This document shows positions 6,596-13,552 of a stretch of DNA of 16,419 bases, piece by piece. The translations under genes and the position numbers were made by a program. The DNA lies in NCBI GenBank assembly GCA_045659025.1, contig JAZOWA010000001.1, positions 1 through 16,419 of the forward strand. Direction: 5' to 3'. Source of the DNA: SIG455 sp045659025. Its GTDB lineage: Bacteria; Bacillota; Clostridia; UMGS1810. The notes beneath the pieces were generated by a model. The model ran no database searches and was not told where the DNA came from. It saw only the letters and a list, made by a program, of their open reading frames with translations. Within the stretch, counting starts at the first letter, position 1. Each line of letters begins with the position of its first letter.

Positions 6596-7078
6596 TTATC
6601 TTATTCCCACTCTTGCCACGACTTTTATTCCCTTTTCCACAGTCACTTTTTCATCGGGGGTATAAAGAACCACTCCGTCACCGATTTCGCTTATATCAGC
6701 CACAATTTTTGCCTTGGGTGAGTATATCTCTATCACGGAGGATGTTGTTATCTCAATCGGGTTATCCCCCGTGACAAGATTGGCGTATTCATTACCGTTG
6801 ACATATATCCTGGCGTCCTTGACCTTTACGGAATCGGTATGAAGCATCACAACTTGGCTCTTTGGCTCATCTACCATTACCGACGCTTCAAAATATCCGC
6901 CTTCATAGTCATCTACATTGGTGAAAAAACTGCGGGTGGGTGATATACGAAGCCCTGCCTGAGCCACACAAATAACCGCAAGGCACACAAATGCTGACGA
7001 ATACAGCACAGTAAACACCTTGCGGTTTATTAAATCTAATTCTGATATTCTTTTGCCTATATCCGATATTTTTCTCAT
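6596..7078 (-). CDS. Unknown single-pass membrane protein
   Basis: A 160-residue protein not recognised. A basic, polar N-terminus (about 20 residues) is followed by one hydrophobic segment (about 22-42, TVLYSSAFVCLAVICVAQAG) and an approximately 115-residue beta-rich domain with many Val, Ile and Asp residues. The likely topology is N-terminus in, domain outside. The C-terminal part (a V-K-V-K-D-A-R-I-Y-V-N-G-N-E-Y block, then a short hydrophilic repeat-like pattern) looks like a small beta sandwich, but no family can be named. The ATG at 7078 has GGAGGG just upstream, partly inside a small hairpin. It lies between the BaiN-type flavoprotein and cmk on the same strand. Possibly an envelope protein; function unknown. 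Confidence 0.7.
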   Translation of the reverse strand: MRKISDIGKRISELDLINRKVFTVLYSSAFVCLAVICVAQAGLRISPTRSFFTNVDDYEGGYFEASVMVDEPKSQVVMLHTDSVKVKDARIYVNGNEYANLVTGDNPIEITTSSVIEIYSPKAKIVADISEIGDGVVLYTPDEKVTVEKGIKVVARVGIR

Positions 7079-7083
7079 ACTTT

Positions 7084-7103
7084 CCCTCCAACATAAATGT
7101 TGG
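7084..7103 (-). promoter_or_regulatory. Small hairpin overlapping the Shine-Dalgarno of the unknown membrane protein
   Basis: On the minus strand CCAACA (7098-7103), loop TTTA, TGTTGG (7088-7093) forms a 6-bp stem whose last two bases are the first GG of the Shine-Dalgarno GGAGGG (7084-7089). Folding would partly hide the ribosome binding site. It could also be chance. Confidence 0.35.
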
Positions 7104-7136
7104 TATTATTGTATGCATTCGGATTAAAAAAATTCT

Positions 7137-8357
7137 TTACGCATTTTTTCCTGCCAGATATCCCGTGGAAAAAGCAATCTGTAAATTGAATCCGCCTGTG
7201 TAGGCATCCACATCTATTATCTCGCCTGCGAAATAGAGGCCCCGGACTAACTTTGACTCCATTGTGCCCGGGTTGATCTCTTTCACATTCACACCGCCCG
7301 AGGTGATTATCGCCTCACTTATCGGCCTGAAACCTTTGATATCAAACCTTAAGTTCTTAATGAGGCTCACAAGGTTGGCCCTCTCCTCTTTGGTGATTTC
7401 ATTCACCTTCTTATGAGGGGATATGCCCGAAAGTTTCACTATCACGGGGATGAGTTTCTTGGGAAGGAGTTCATCTAAGGAATTGATGAAATCCTTATTC
7501 TTCATCTGCTCAAAATCCCTGAGCACTCTCTTGTCAAGTGCGCCTGTGTCAAGAGCAGGTTTCAAATCAATGCTTACGGAATACTCGCCGTCTTTTCGCA
7601 TATGGGAACTTGCACTGAGTATGGTGGGGCCTGAAAGACCGTAATGGGTGAAGAGCATCTCACCAAAATCTTCATAAACGACTTTGCCTTTAAGATTTAA
7701 CGAAACGGAAACATTCTTAAGAGACAATCCCTGGAGGTCGGATATATAGTCCTCTTTAACCACCAAGGGCACAAGGGAGGGCTTTAACTCTGTAACTGTG
7801 TGGCCGAGTTCCTTTGCCATACGGTATCCGTCACCGGTAGAGCCGGTAAGAGGATAACTTGCTCCGCCCGTGGCGATTATCACACTATCGCACCTGATGC
7901 CCCTCTTATCTACCAAAACAACCGTCTTGGTGCCGTCCTCATTTACTATTACCTTTGACACGGCTACCTTTACCACCTTGGCACCGCTATCTAATACATA
8001 CTTTGCAAGGGCATTCACAACGTCCTTTGCCTTATCACTTACGGGGAATACTCTTCCGCCCCTCTCCACCTTAGTGGCAACACCAAGGGATTCTATGAGT
8101 TCTATCATATCCCGATTGGTGAATCCATAAAAAGCACTATACAAAAAGGAACTGTTAACGGGAACGTTCTTGATAAAATCAGATATATCGGCATCATTGG
8201 TGATATTGCATCTGCCTTTGCCTGTTATCAGCAATTTCTTGCCGAGAAAGGCGTTTTTCTCAAACAGCACCACCTTCTTGCCGTTCTTTGCAGCAGTCGC
8301 CGCCGCCATCATTCCCGCAGGGCCACCACCGATAACGGCTACTGTACCATTACTCAT
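7137..8357 (-). CDS. BaiN/HI0933-family NAD(P)/FAD-dependent oxidoreductase
   Basis: A 406-residue flavoprotein of the HI0933/YhiN/BaiN family. Its N-terminal Rossmann motif GGGPAGMMAA starts at residue 10, and E33 in LFEKN would bind the FAD ribose. GKGRCNITN (46-54), the GGRVFPVSDKA block, T-G-G-A-S-Y-P-x-T-G-S-T-G-D-G, and the C-terminal Y-F-A-G-E-x-x-D-x-x-A-Y-T-G-G-F-N-x-Q are all signatures of the family. Reaction is uncertain: some gut Clostridia homologues act in bile acid dehydroxylation, but most members are uncharacterised and the gene is widespread beside cmk in Clostridia. The ATG at 8357 lies inside the last codons of the rpiR-type gene (8-nt overlap), with GAGGTG 10 nt before. 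A longer open frame lacks a ribosome site and conflicts with the Rossmann start. Confidence 0.88.
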   Translation of the reverse strand: MSNGTVAVIGGGPAGMMAAATAAKNGKKVVLFEKNAFLGKKLLITGKGRCNITNDADISDFIKNVPVNSSFLYSAFYGFTNRDMIELIESLGVATKVERGGRVFPVSDKAKDVVNALAKYVLDSGAKVVKVAVSKVIVNEDGTKTVVLVDKRGIRCDSVIIATGGASYPLTGSTGDGYRMAKELGHTVTELKPSLVPLVVKEDYISDLQGLSLKNVSVSLNLKGKVVYEDFGEMLFTHYGLSGPTILSASSHMRKDGEYSVSIDLKPALDTGALDKRVLRDFEQMKNKDFINSLDELLPKKLIPVIVKLSGISPHKKVNEITKEERANLVSLIKNLRFDIKGFRPISEAIITSGGVNVKEINPGTMESKLVRGLYFAGEIIDVDAYTGGFNLQIAFSTGYLAGKNA

Positions 8358-9213
8358 TCTTCTCGTACACCTCGTATTTATCCCAGATATTTTCGAGCTT
8401 ATCAAAGGTATCACGCACCGCCTGCTCGTTCTTGATGGCAAGAGCCATTATGATAGCATTAATAATACTAAGGGGTGCAACAAGCGAATCCGCAAAGTAT
8501 GACATATCACTTCTGGCAATAAGCGAGTGAGTGGCAAAGGGGATTATGGGAGAATCCATACTGTCGGTAATGGCAATTATATCCGCCTTGCAAGACGATG
8601 CATAAGACACCGCCTTAACAGTCCTGCTGGAGTATCTGGGGAAACTTATGGCAATTACTGCATCTCCCTCTCCTACTCTGAAAATCTGTTCAAAGGTCTC
8701 ACTATCTGAAGAGGTGCTGATGGTCTTGACATCCTTGAATATGAGATTAAGATAGAATCCCAGAAAAGACGTGAGGGATGAACAACTCCTCGCACCAAGG
8801 ATATATATCTTCTTCGCATTCGCTATAGTATCAATGGCTTTCAAAAACTCTCCGTTATCAAGGGAATCGACGGTCTGACGGAGTTTCTCAATATCTGCAT
8901 GGATGACGGATTTCAAAATATCCTCCTCACCCATTTTAGACGATACCAACTCCATACGCTGGATATTGGTGAGCCGGCCCTTCACTCCCGACTGCAACAC
9001 CTTCTGCAATTGGGGATACCCCTCAAAGCCCAACTCGGTTGCAAATCGCACAACGGTAGACTCGCTCACGTCCGTAGCTTTGCCAAGCGCAGACGCTGTC
9101 ATAAATGCGGCTTTGTCGCAATTGGATAATATATAAGATGCAATACTCTTATGTCCTTTACTCAAAGTGGGCATTGCCTCTTTAATAACGGCGATAACAT
9201 CTCTGCGTTCCAT
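8350..9213 (-). CDS. RpiR/MurR-family transcriptional regulator (HTH plus SIS)
   Basis: A 287-residue regulator. Residues 1-77 form the RpiR-type helix-turn-helix domain (LGKATDVSESTVVRFATELG, 43-62, holds the recognition helix). Residues about 125-260 are a SIS domain that normally binds a phosphosugar; G-A-R-S-C-S-S (140-146) and S-F-P-R-Y-S-S-R-T (190-198) are the expected phosphosugar contacts. Family members respond to sugar phosphates such as N-acetylmuramate 6-phosphate, but no sugar gene lies next to it, so the ligand is unknown. The ATG at 9213 has AGGAGAG directly upstream. It follows the cspA terminator, and no clear promoter is seen in the 38-nt gap after that hairpin, so it may depend on read-through. 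It overlaps the flavoprotein gene by 8 nt. Confidence 0.92.
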   Translation of the reverse strand: MERRDVIAVIKEAMPTLSKGHKSIASYILSNCDKAAFMTASALGKATDVSESTVVRFATELGFEGYPQLQKVLQSGVKGRLTNIQRMELVSSKMGEEDILKSVIHADIEKLRQTVDSLDNGEFLKAIDTIANAKKIYILGARSCSSLTSFLGFYLNLIFKDVKTISTSSDSETFEQIFRVGEGDAVIAISFPRYSSRTVKAVSYASSCKADIIAITDSMDSPIIPFATHSLIARSDMSYFADSLVAPLSIINAIIMALAIKNEQAVRDTFDKLENIWDKYEVYEKNE

Positions 9214-9251
9214 ATTTCTCTCCTACTAAAACAGTTTGTCCCTGTATGGAA

Positions 9252-9278
9252 AAAACCCCAATATGTAATTGGGGTTTT
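9252..9278 (-). terminator. Terminator of the cold-shock gene
   Basis: An 11-bp stem AAAACCCCAAT (9252-9262) pairing with 9268-9278, 5-nt loop, followed on the minus strand by a run of T. It lies 29 nt after the cspA stop and before the rpiR-type gene. The A/T flanks make it largely symmetric. Confidence 0.88.
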
Positions 9279-9306
9279 ACAGTTCATTTAAGTAATGCTA
9301 TTACTA

Positions 9307-9510
9307 TTACTGAATCTTTGTAACGTTAGCTGCCTGAGGACCTTTTGCACCCTCGATTACTTCAAATTCTACAGCTTCGCCTTCCTGAAGTGATTTATAT
9401 CCTTCCATTGAAATTGCTGAAAAATGAACGAATACATCGCCACCCTCTTCGCACTCAATGAATCCATAACCCTTCTCTGCGTTAAACCATTTAACTGTAC
9501 CTTTTTGCAT
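9307..9510 (-). CDS. cspA: Cold-shock protein (CspA family)
   Basis: A 67-residue single cold-shock domain, the usual size. It is a cytoplasmic RNA and single-stranded DNA binding protein acting as an RNA chaperone that keeps mRNA unfolded in the cold. The RNP1 motif KGYGFI (residues 13-18) and RNP2 motif VFVHF (26-30) are intact, with the aromatic W8 and F9 that stack on bases. AGGAGG precedes the ATG at 9510. It has its own promoter, a leader of about 78 nt with two hairpins, and its own terminator, so it is monocistronic. Which paralogue it is cannot be told. Confidence 0.97.
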   Translation of the reverse strand: MQKGTVKWFNAEKGYGFIECEEGGDVFVHFSAISMEGYKSLQEGEAVEFEVIEGAKGPQAANVTKIQ

Positions 9511-9536
9511 TGATTGCTTCCTCCTAAAACGCGAAC

Positions 9537-9588
9537 AGTTGATACCAACTATCCTTAAATATGTGTAAGTAAAATTTACTTTTACTTA
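9537..9588 (-). promoter_or_regulatory. Structured 5' leader of cspA
   Basis: Two hairpins lie in the predicted leader. TAAGTAAAA (9580-9588 on the minus strand) pairs perfectly with 9566-9574 over a 5-nt loop, right at the expected 5' end of the mRNA. AGTTG pairs with CAACT (9537-9550) over a GTAT loop, nearer the ribosome binding site. Structured leaders control cold-shock mRNAs in other bacteria (established); such a role here is inferred. Confidence 0.45.
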
Positions 9589-9594
9589 TGTAAT

Positions 9595-9624
9595 ATGTTA
9601 CCATAAACCCATTATCCTTGTCAA
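9595..9624 (-). promoter_or_regulatory. Sigma-A promoter of cspA
   Basis: On the minus strand a perfect -35 TTGACA (9619-9624), an 18-nt spacer ending TGG (extended -10), and -10 TAACAT (9595-9600). It predicts transcription from about 9588. Confidence 0.7.
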
Positions 9625-9692
9625 CCGATTTTTTACCATTTGTAAATTATATTAAAAAGGGCTATGGTTTTTTGTATGAAATACCCAAACCG

Positions 9693-10310
9693 CTATAAAG
9701 TATAGTATATTTCCTCTTTTTTCTCTGCTGTTACTGCTACTCCGAAGGTGTCAAAAAGATCGGCAAAAAGTGTGTCTGTGACGGCTTTTTCACACACAAC
9801 TCGGACAACCGCTACATCTGTATATGATGTATCCTCCGTGATATACGGACCGTTCTTGAGTATATGTTCCACCTTGCTTAAGTATGTGTAATCACAACGG
9901 ATTTCCACTCTGTCGCACATGGTCTTTTTGAGCAATCCGCAAACAGCAAGGCAATCCTTGGCCGCCTTTGTATATGCACGGATAAGCCCGCCCGTGCCAA
10001 GAAGCGTGCCACCGAAATATCGGGTAACCACGCAAACACAATCGGTAACGCCTTCATTCTCAAGCATCTCAAGAACAGGAAAACCGCCCGTACGGGTGGG
10101 TTCGCCATCATCACTATACTTTTTGAAGCCGTTACTCAATAGAAATGCATAGACATTATGTCTGGCGTTATAGTGCTCCTTCTTCACAGAAGTTATGAAC
10201 TCCGCCGCCTCTGCCTCGCTCTCAACGTGCTTCATAGTGGCAATGAATCGGGATTTCTTCTCCGTAATCTCCGCTGTGCCGGGTTCTTTAACTGTAATGT
10301 ATGTATCCAT
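9693..10310 (-). CDS. YigZ/IMPACT-family protein (YvyE-like)
   Basis: A 205-residue protein of the YigZ/YvyE family. Residues 1-125 form the IMPACT-like domain, with the signatures S-D-D-G-E-P-x-x-T-G-G (66-76) and T-R-Y-F-G-G-T-L-L-G-T-G-G-L (96-109). Residues about 140-205 form the small C-terminal alpha/beta domain of the family. The biochemical role is unsettled; links to translation or RNA have been suggested because eukaryotic IMPACT regulates the eIF2-alpha kinase GCN2. Its start is 20 nt after the ATP-grasp gene stop, with only a weak AGAG ribosome site, so it is probably read as the last gene of the glycan operon, although its role has no obvious tie to glycans. No convincing terminator follows. 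Confidence 0.92.
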   Translation of the reverse strand: MDTYITVKEPGTAEITEKKSRFIATMKHVESEAEAAEFITSVKKEHYNARHNVYAFLLSNGFKKYSDDGEPTRTGGFPVLEMLENEGVTDCVCVVTRYFGGTLLGTGGLIRAYTKAAKDCLAVCGLLKKTMCDRVEIRCDYTYLSKVEHILKNGPYITEDTSYTDVAVVRVVCEKAVTDTLFADLFDTFGVAVTAEKKEEIYYTL

Positions 10311-10330
10311 AAGTTTTCTCTTTGTTCGTA

Positions 10331-11230
10331 TCAGTTATTAAAGCCATCAACCGACGACAAATCAAGAAGTTTACCCCATTCAAGGTCATATTCCTTGGGG
10401 TTGAAAGGCATCATTGCCGCACCGGGTGTGAAGGTGAGTTCTGCAAATTTGTATGAGTCTGACGTCTTGAAGAAATCCACTCTGACAAAGGGGAAGTCTT
10501 TGGAAAGCTCCTTTGCGGTTTCAATCATCTCTTCAAAGCACTCGGGAGGTTCTACCTCTCCTATATCCTCGTAGTCATCTCTTATCATGGGGATTTTCTT
10601 GCAGTTGATATCAAAAAAGCCCATCTGCGCCTGTCTGTCGTTTATCAAGTCTGAAGAGATATACAAAAATTTTGGTTCACCATTAAAGCAGAAGAACTTA
10701 TAGTCCACAAGTTTATCACCCAAAAATTCTTCGGCAATGATTCGTCTGGGTTTAATCTCTCCGTAATGCACCTCAACATTGAATGCTGCAAAGTTCTCTT
10801 TAAGCCATTTGTTAAGCTGGGTTTTCGCCTTCTGCTTGTCAAATGTAGACTTGTCCTTGCAGATAATATTATATGCGCAACCATGTGTACCCTTGAGTAC
10901 AAATTTGTTGGGAAGAGAATCCCAATCAATATCCCTCGCATCTTCCCATACGCCGAGAAGGTTGGTCAATTTTTCGCCATAACCCTTGCTCTCGATATGC
11001 TCACGCACCTGATATTTATCGGTGCACTTTACTACAAGCTTGTCCTTGGGAAAATAATTGAGCTTAAGCCACTGTAATTTTTCGTTAAAAGTGGTAGGAT
11101 TGTCCAGGTTGAGTTTATCACCCAACACTATTTTATAATAAACTTTTGAAAGAGACGCCTTCGGTGCAACATAATATGCCATTGCCTGAATGGTACGGCG
11201 TATTTTATATATAGGATTTTCTCTATCCAT
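10331..11230 (-). CDS. TupA-like ATP-grasp protein
   Basis: A 299-residue protein resembling the TupA-like ATP-grasp group common in capsule and exopolysaccharide loci. These enzymes are thought to join a carboxylate, often an amino acid, to a sugar or polymer using ATP; the substrate here is unknown. Evidence is the ATP-binding strand V-L-K-G-T-H-G-C (111-118), I-I-A-E-E-F-L (164-170), D-Y-K-F-F-C-F-N-G (177-185) and the metal-binding C-terminal part R-V-D-F-F (250-254) and A-E-L-T-F-T-P-G (263-270). AAGGAG precedes the ATG at 11230. It lies between the GT2 gene and the yigZ-like gene with 18- and 20-nt gaps. Family call is good; role in modifying the locus glycan is inferred. Confidence 0.85.
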   Translation of the reverse strand: MDRENPIYKIRRTIQAMAYYVAPKASLSKVYYKIVLGDKLNLDNPTTFNEKLQWLKLNYFPKDKLVVKCTDKYQVREHIESKGYGEKLTNLLGVWEDARDIDWDSLPNKFVLKGTHGCAYNIICKDKSTFDKQKAKTQLNKWLKENFAAFNVEVHYGEIKPRRIIAEEFLGDKLVDYKFFCFNGEPKFLYISSDLINDRQAQMGFFDINCKKIPMIRDDYEDIGEVEPPECFEEMIETAKELSKDFPFVRVDFFKTSDSYKFAELTFTPGAAMMPFNPKEYDLEWGKLLDLSSVDGFNN

Positions 11231-11248
11231 AGTATATACTCCTTATAA

Positions 11249-12013
11249 TTATTTGCTCTTTACATATACAAACTTCTTGTAAACACCCCAGAATAAGTTC
11301 CTTACCGTAAGCACGGATGAAATGAATGGGGATTTGTGTTCACCATTACGGTAAAGCAGGTAGTGGTGTTTGATGAGCTTGAATTTACTGTGTCTTGATA
11401 TAGAGCCTGAGCGAAGTCTGTATCTTGCAAGGCACTCATCCATAAAATAACAATCTGCCTTCTCTACCGCACGAAGCCATATGGCGTAGTCGTTATTCTT
11501 CTTTAAATCTTCAATCTGCACAAGACCTACCCTCTCAGCATCATACATAACGGAAAGGCAACCCATCCAGCAAAAATTATACATCTGTCTTTTGTTGATT
11601 TTCTTTGGACCTCCGACTATCGTACCCGAAGGACGAGAATCCTCGCTCATAGGTTCGTAAGCGTGATAAGAGAAGTGATAATCATTATCTTCCATAAACT
11701 TTATCTGCTTATGAAGTTTCTCAGATTCCCACAAATCATCACTATCCAAAAAAGCAATCCACTTACCCTTTGCCTCACGTAGAGCGTAGTTACGGGATAT
11801 AGCCGCACCGCTGTTCTTTGGATTTTTGAGATAACGGATCCTACCATCTGCAAGATAGGGCTTGACCACCTCATCGGTATTATCTGTAGAACAATCATCT
11901 ACTATTATCATTTCCCAATTCGTATATGTCTGTGCAAGCACTGATTCAATCGTATCGGGTATAAACTTTGCAGTATTATACGAGGGCGTGATTATTGATA
12001 CTAATTCGTTCAT
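11249..12013 (-). CDS. Family 2 glycosyltransferase
   Basis: A 254-residue GT-A inverting glycosyltransferase of CAZy family GT2, likely adding one sugar from a nucleotide sugar to a lipid-linked glycan at the cytoplasmic face of the membrane. Visible motifs are the N-terminal V-S-I-I-T-P-S-Y-N (5-13), V-D-D (38-40) for the nucleotide, F-L-D-S-D-D (88-93) as the metal-binding D-x-D, and N-D-Y-A-I-W-L-R late in the domain, whose Asp is the expected catalytic base. No membrane segments are evident. AGGGGAG lies before the ATG at 12013, which overlaps the stop of the upstream gene by 4 nt (ATGA). Donor and acceptor sugars cannot be told from sequence. Confidence 0.93.
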   Translation of the reverse strand: MNELVSIITPSYNTAKFIPDTIESVLAQTYTNWEMIIVDDCSTDNTDEVVKPYLADGRIRYLKNPKNSGAAISRNYALREAKGKWIAFLDSDDLWESEKLHKQIKFMEDNDYHFSYHAYEPMSEDSRPSGTIVGGPKKINKRQMYNFCWMGCLSVMYDAERVGLVQIEDLKKNNDYAIWLRAVEKADCYFMDECLARYRLRSGSISRHSKFKLIKHHYLLYRNGEHKSPFISSVLTVRNLFWGVYKKFVYVKSK

Positions 12014-12846
12014 TTTTCTCCCCTTACATACTCTTCCATCTTAATAACGCCGCTGATCTGATGCACAATCTTGATTGAATCAAACGGTCTTAGTAATTTT
12101 CTCATTGGATACAAAAATTTGACTATCCAGGCAATTTTGGGATGATATACAACATTCAATTTACAATATGCCTTGCGAAACCCAAAATATTTCTCCAGAT
12201 AATCCTGGAAAAGACTTTCGTGGTTTATACTACGGGCACCATCACAAATATATCCGCCCTCGGAAAGAAACGAACCAAAGTGTTCTAAAATTCCCGCCAC
12301 TAAGGCCGCATTTATCCCCTGTCTTTCAACAGCAGGCTTGGCTTTAAGTACTTTAAAATCTGCAAAGCCATTCTCTACACAAAGATATGCGTATCCCACA
12401 AGTTCTTCCGTTTCACGAAGAAACGCGCCAAAAACAACGACCTTATCCTGACGATCAAGACCTTCTGCATTTTTAAAAAATTTATCTTTATTGGAATTGG
12501 GACGATATTTCTTGGGATATGTAGCAAAAGCCTCGTGCTGAATCTGATACATGGCTTCCTTGTGTTCAACAGCAGAAATCAATCGCACGTCAAAATTCTT
12601 GATGCCTTTATTGATCTCGTATCTGCGTTTTGCCTTGATGTTGGCAATATCAAAAGGAGTATCCTTTATGACATACCACCAACTAGTCTCGGATTCACAG
12701 TCAAAATCCGTTGTCCAACGGGCAAAAAGAGGTTTTTTGCCGTCAAGGCTCCATATACTGCCATCCTCTATAGGTGATACATCAGGATTTTCATGGGGAG
12801 CAACCGTGGAGATTGCTGCATGAATATAATATTTCCAATTATTCAA
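12010..12846 (-). CDS. FemAB/GNAT-like acyl- or aminoacyltransferase, TTG start
   Basis: A 278-residue protein with a GNAT-like fold signature, resembling FemAB-type and polysaccharide-locus acetyltransferases. The block K-A-K-R-R-Y-E-I-N-K-G (71-81) matches the basic A-R-R-x-I-x-K motif of that group. V-L-K-A-K-P-A-V-E-R-Q-G-I-N-A-A-L (166-182) suits the acyl-CoA binding strand and helix. The part after residue 200 ends in a G-F-R-K-A-Y strand typical of these folds. It may acylate the amino sugar made by the upstream aminotransferase (inference). The start is TTG at 12846: GGGAGG lies 8 nt before it and the next Met is near residue 99, too late. It overlaps the GT2 gene by 4 nt. Fold is moderately sure; substrate unknown. 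Confidence 0.7.
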   Translation of the reverse strand: MNNWKYYIHAAISTVAPHENPDVSPIEDGSIWSLDGKKPLFARWTTDFDCESETSWWYVIKDTPFDIANIKAKRRYEINKGIKNFDVRLISAVEHKEAMYQIQHEAFATYPKKYRPNSNKDKFFKNAEGLDRQDKVVVFGAFLRETEELVGYAYLCVENGFADFKVLKAKPAVERQGINAALVAGILEHFGSFLSEGGYICDGARSINHESLFQDYLEKYFGFRKAYCKLNVVYHPKIAWIVKFLYPMRKLLRPFDSIKIVHQISGVIKMEEYVRGEK

Positions 12847-12864
12847 GATTACAACCTCCCTATA

Positions 12865-13542
12865 TTACAATTTCAAGAGTTCTCTTGCTTTTTCCTGATT
12901 CTTTTCATAATACTCAGAATCAATCTCACCCTTTTCAAGAAGGTAATCACCCAGATCTGCAGCGGTTGCCATTCCCTCTTCGGTGATGCCGTCACGGGCA
13001 AACACCTTGAACACGGTTTTAAGAATAATGAGTACATCACCTATGAAGGTTATTTTTTCTATGTACTGAAGGTCGTAGTCCAGCTTCTGTTCCCAGGTCA
13101 TATTATTTCTGCCGTTGCACTGGGCAAGGCCTGTAAGTCCCGGACGTACTGTGTGGCGTTTTCTCTGCTCATCAGTCATAAAAAGCATATCTCTCACAAG
13201 CTGAGGTCTAGGACCCACAACCGCCATCTGACCTGCAATGATGTTGAAAAGTTCAGGGAGTTCATCGAGGGATGTGCTTCTCAAAAACTTACCATATGAC
13301 GTCAATCTGTCGCTATCGGGAAGGAGTTTCCCATCCTTATCCTTGGCATTGGTCATAGTGCGGAATTTAATCAGTTTGAATATTTTTTCGTCCTTCCCGG
13401 GGCGTTTCTGTGTAAAGAAGGGGTTGCCCTTCATAGTAATAGCACCTATAACAATCAACACAAGGATAATCGGAGAAAGTACTATGAGCGCCATAAGGGA
13501 AAGAAAAAAGTCCAGACATCTTTTAAGACGATTTCTATACAT
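12865..13542 (-). CDS. Small monotopic phosphoglycosyl transferase (PglC-like)
   Basis: A 225-residue sugar transferase of the bacterial sugar transferase family, predicted to move a sugar phosphate from a UDP-sugar to undecaprenyl phosphate, the first membrane step of glycan assembly. It is the short PglC-like form, without the large N-terminal membrane domain of WbaP-type enzymes. One N-terminal hydrophobic segment carries Ser23-Pro24, which in PglC bends the helix back into the inner leaflet. The catalytic pair Asp93-Glu94 (T-S-L-D-E-L-P) falls at the same positions as in Campylobacter PglC. G-P-R-P-Q (110-114) and R-P-G-L-T-G (133-138) are conserved active-site motifs. A charged tail follows (about 195-225). 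AGAGGT precedes the ATG at 13542. A preference for a bacillosamine-like sugar is inferred from the adjacent aminotransferase. Confidence 0.93.
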   Translation of the reverse strand: MYRNRLKRCLDFFLSLMALIVLSPIILVLIVIGAITMKGNPFFTQKRPGKDEKIFKLIKFRTMTNAKDKDGKLLPDSDRLTSYGKFLRSTSLDELPELFNIIAGQMAVVGPRPQLVRDMLFMTDEQRKRHTVRPGLTGLAQCNGRNNMTWEQKLDYDLQYIEKITFIGDVLIILKTVFKVFARDGITEEGMATAADLGDYLLEKGEIDSEYYEKNQEKARELLKL

Positions 13543-13552
13543 CTCTTACCTC

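Noticed and set aside
8358..8441. Longer BaiN-type start adding 28 codons
   Set aside because: It would extend deep into the rpiR-type gene, and the Rossmann motif expected near the N-terminus fits the start at 8357.
9214..9251. Promoter for the rpiR-type gene
   Set aside because: No acceptable -35/-10 pair is seen between the cspA terminator and the start codon.
9602..9692. Possible terminator after the yigZ-like gene
   Set aside because: Only broken, weak pairing (about 5 plus 4 bp with mismatched bulges) is visible before a T stretch, not enough to call.
12793..13299. Plus-strand open frame of 168 codons across the GNAT-like and PglC-like genes
   Set aside because: It crosses two confident minus-strand genes and their junction and shows no domain or ribosome site.
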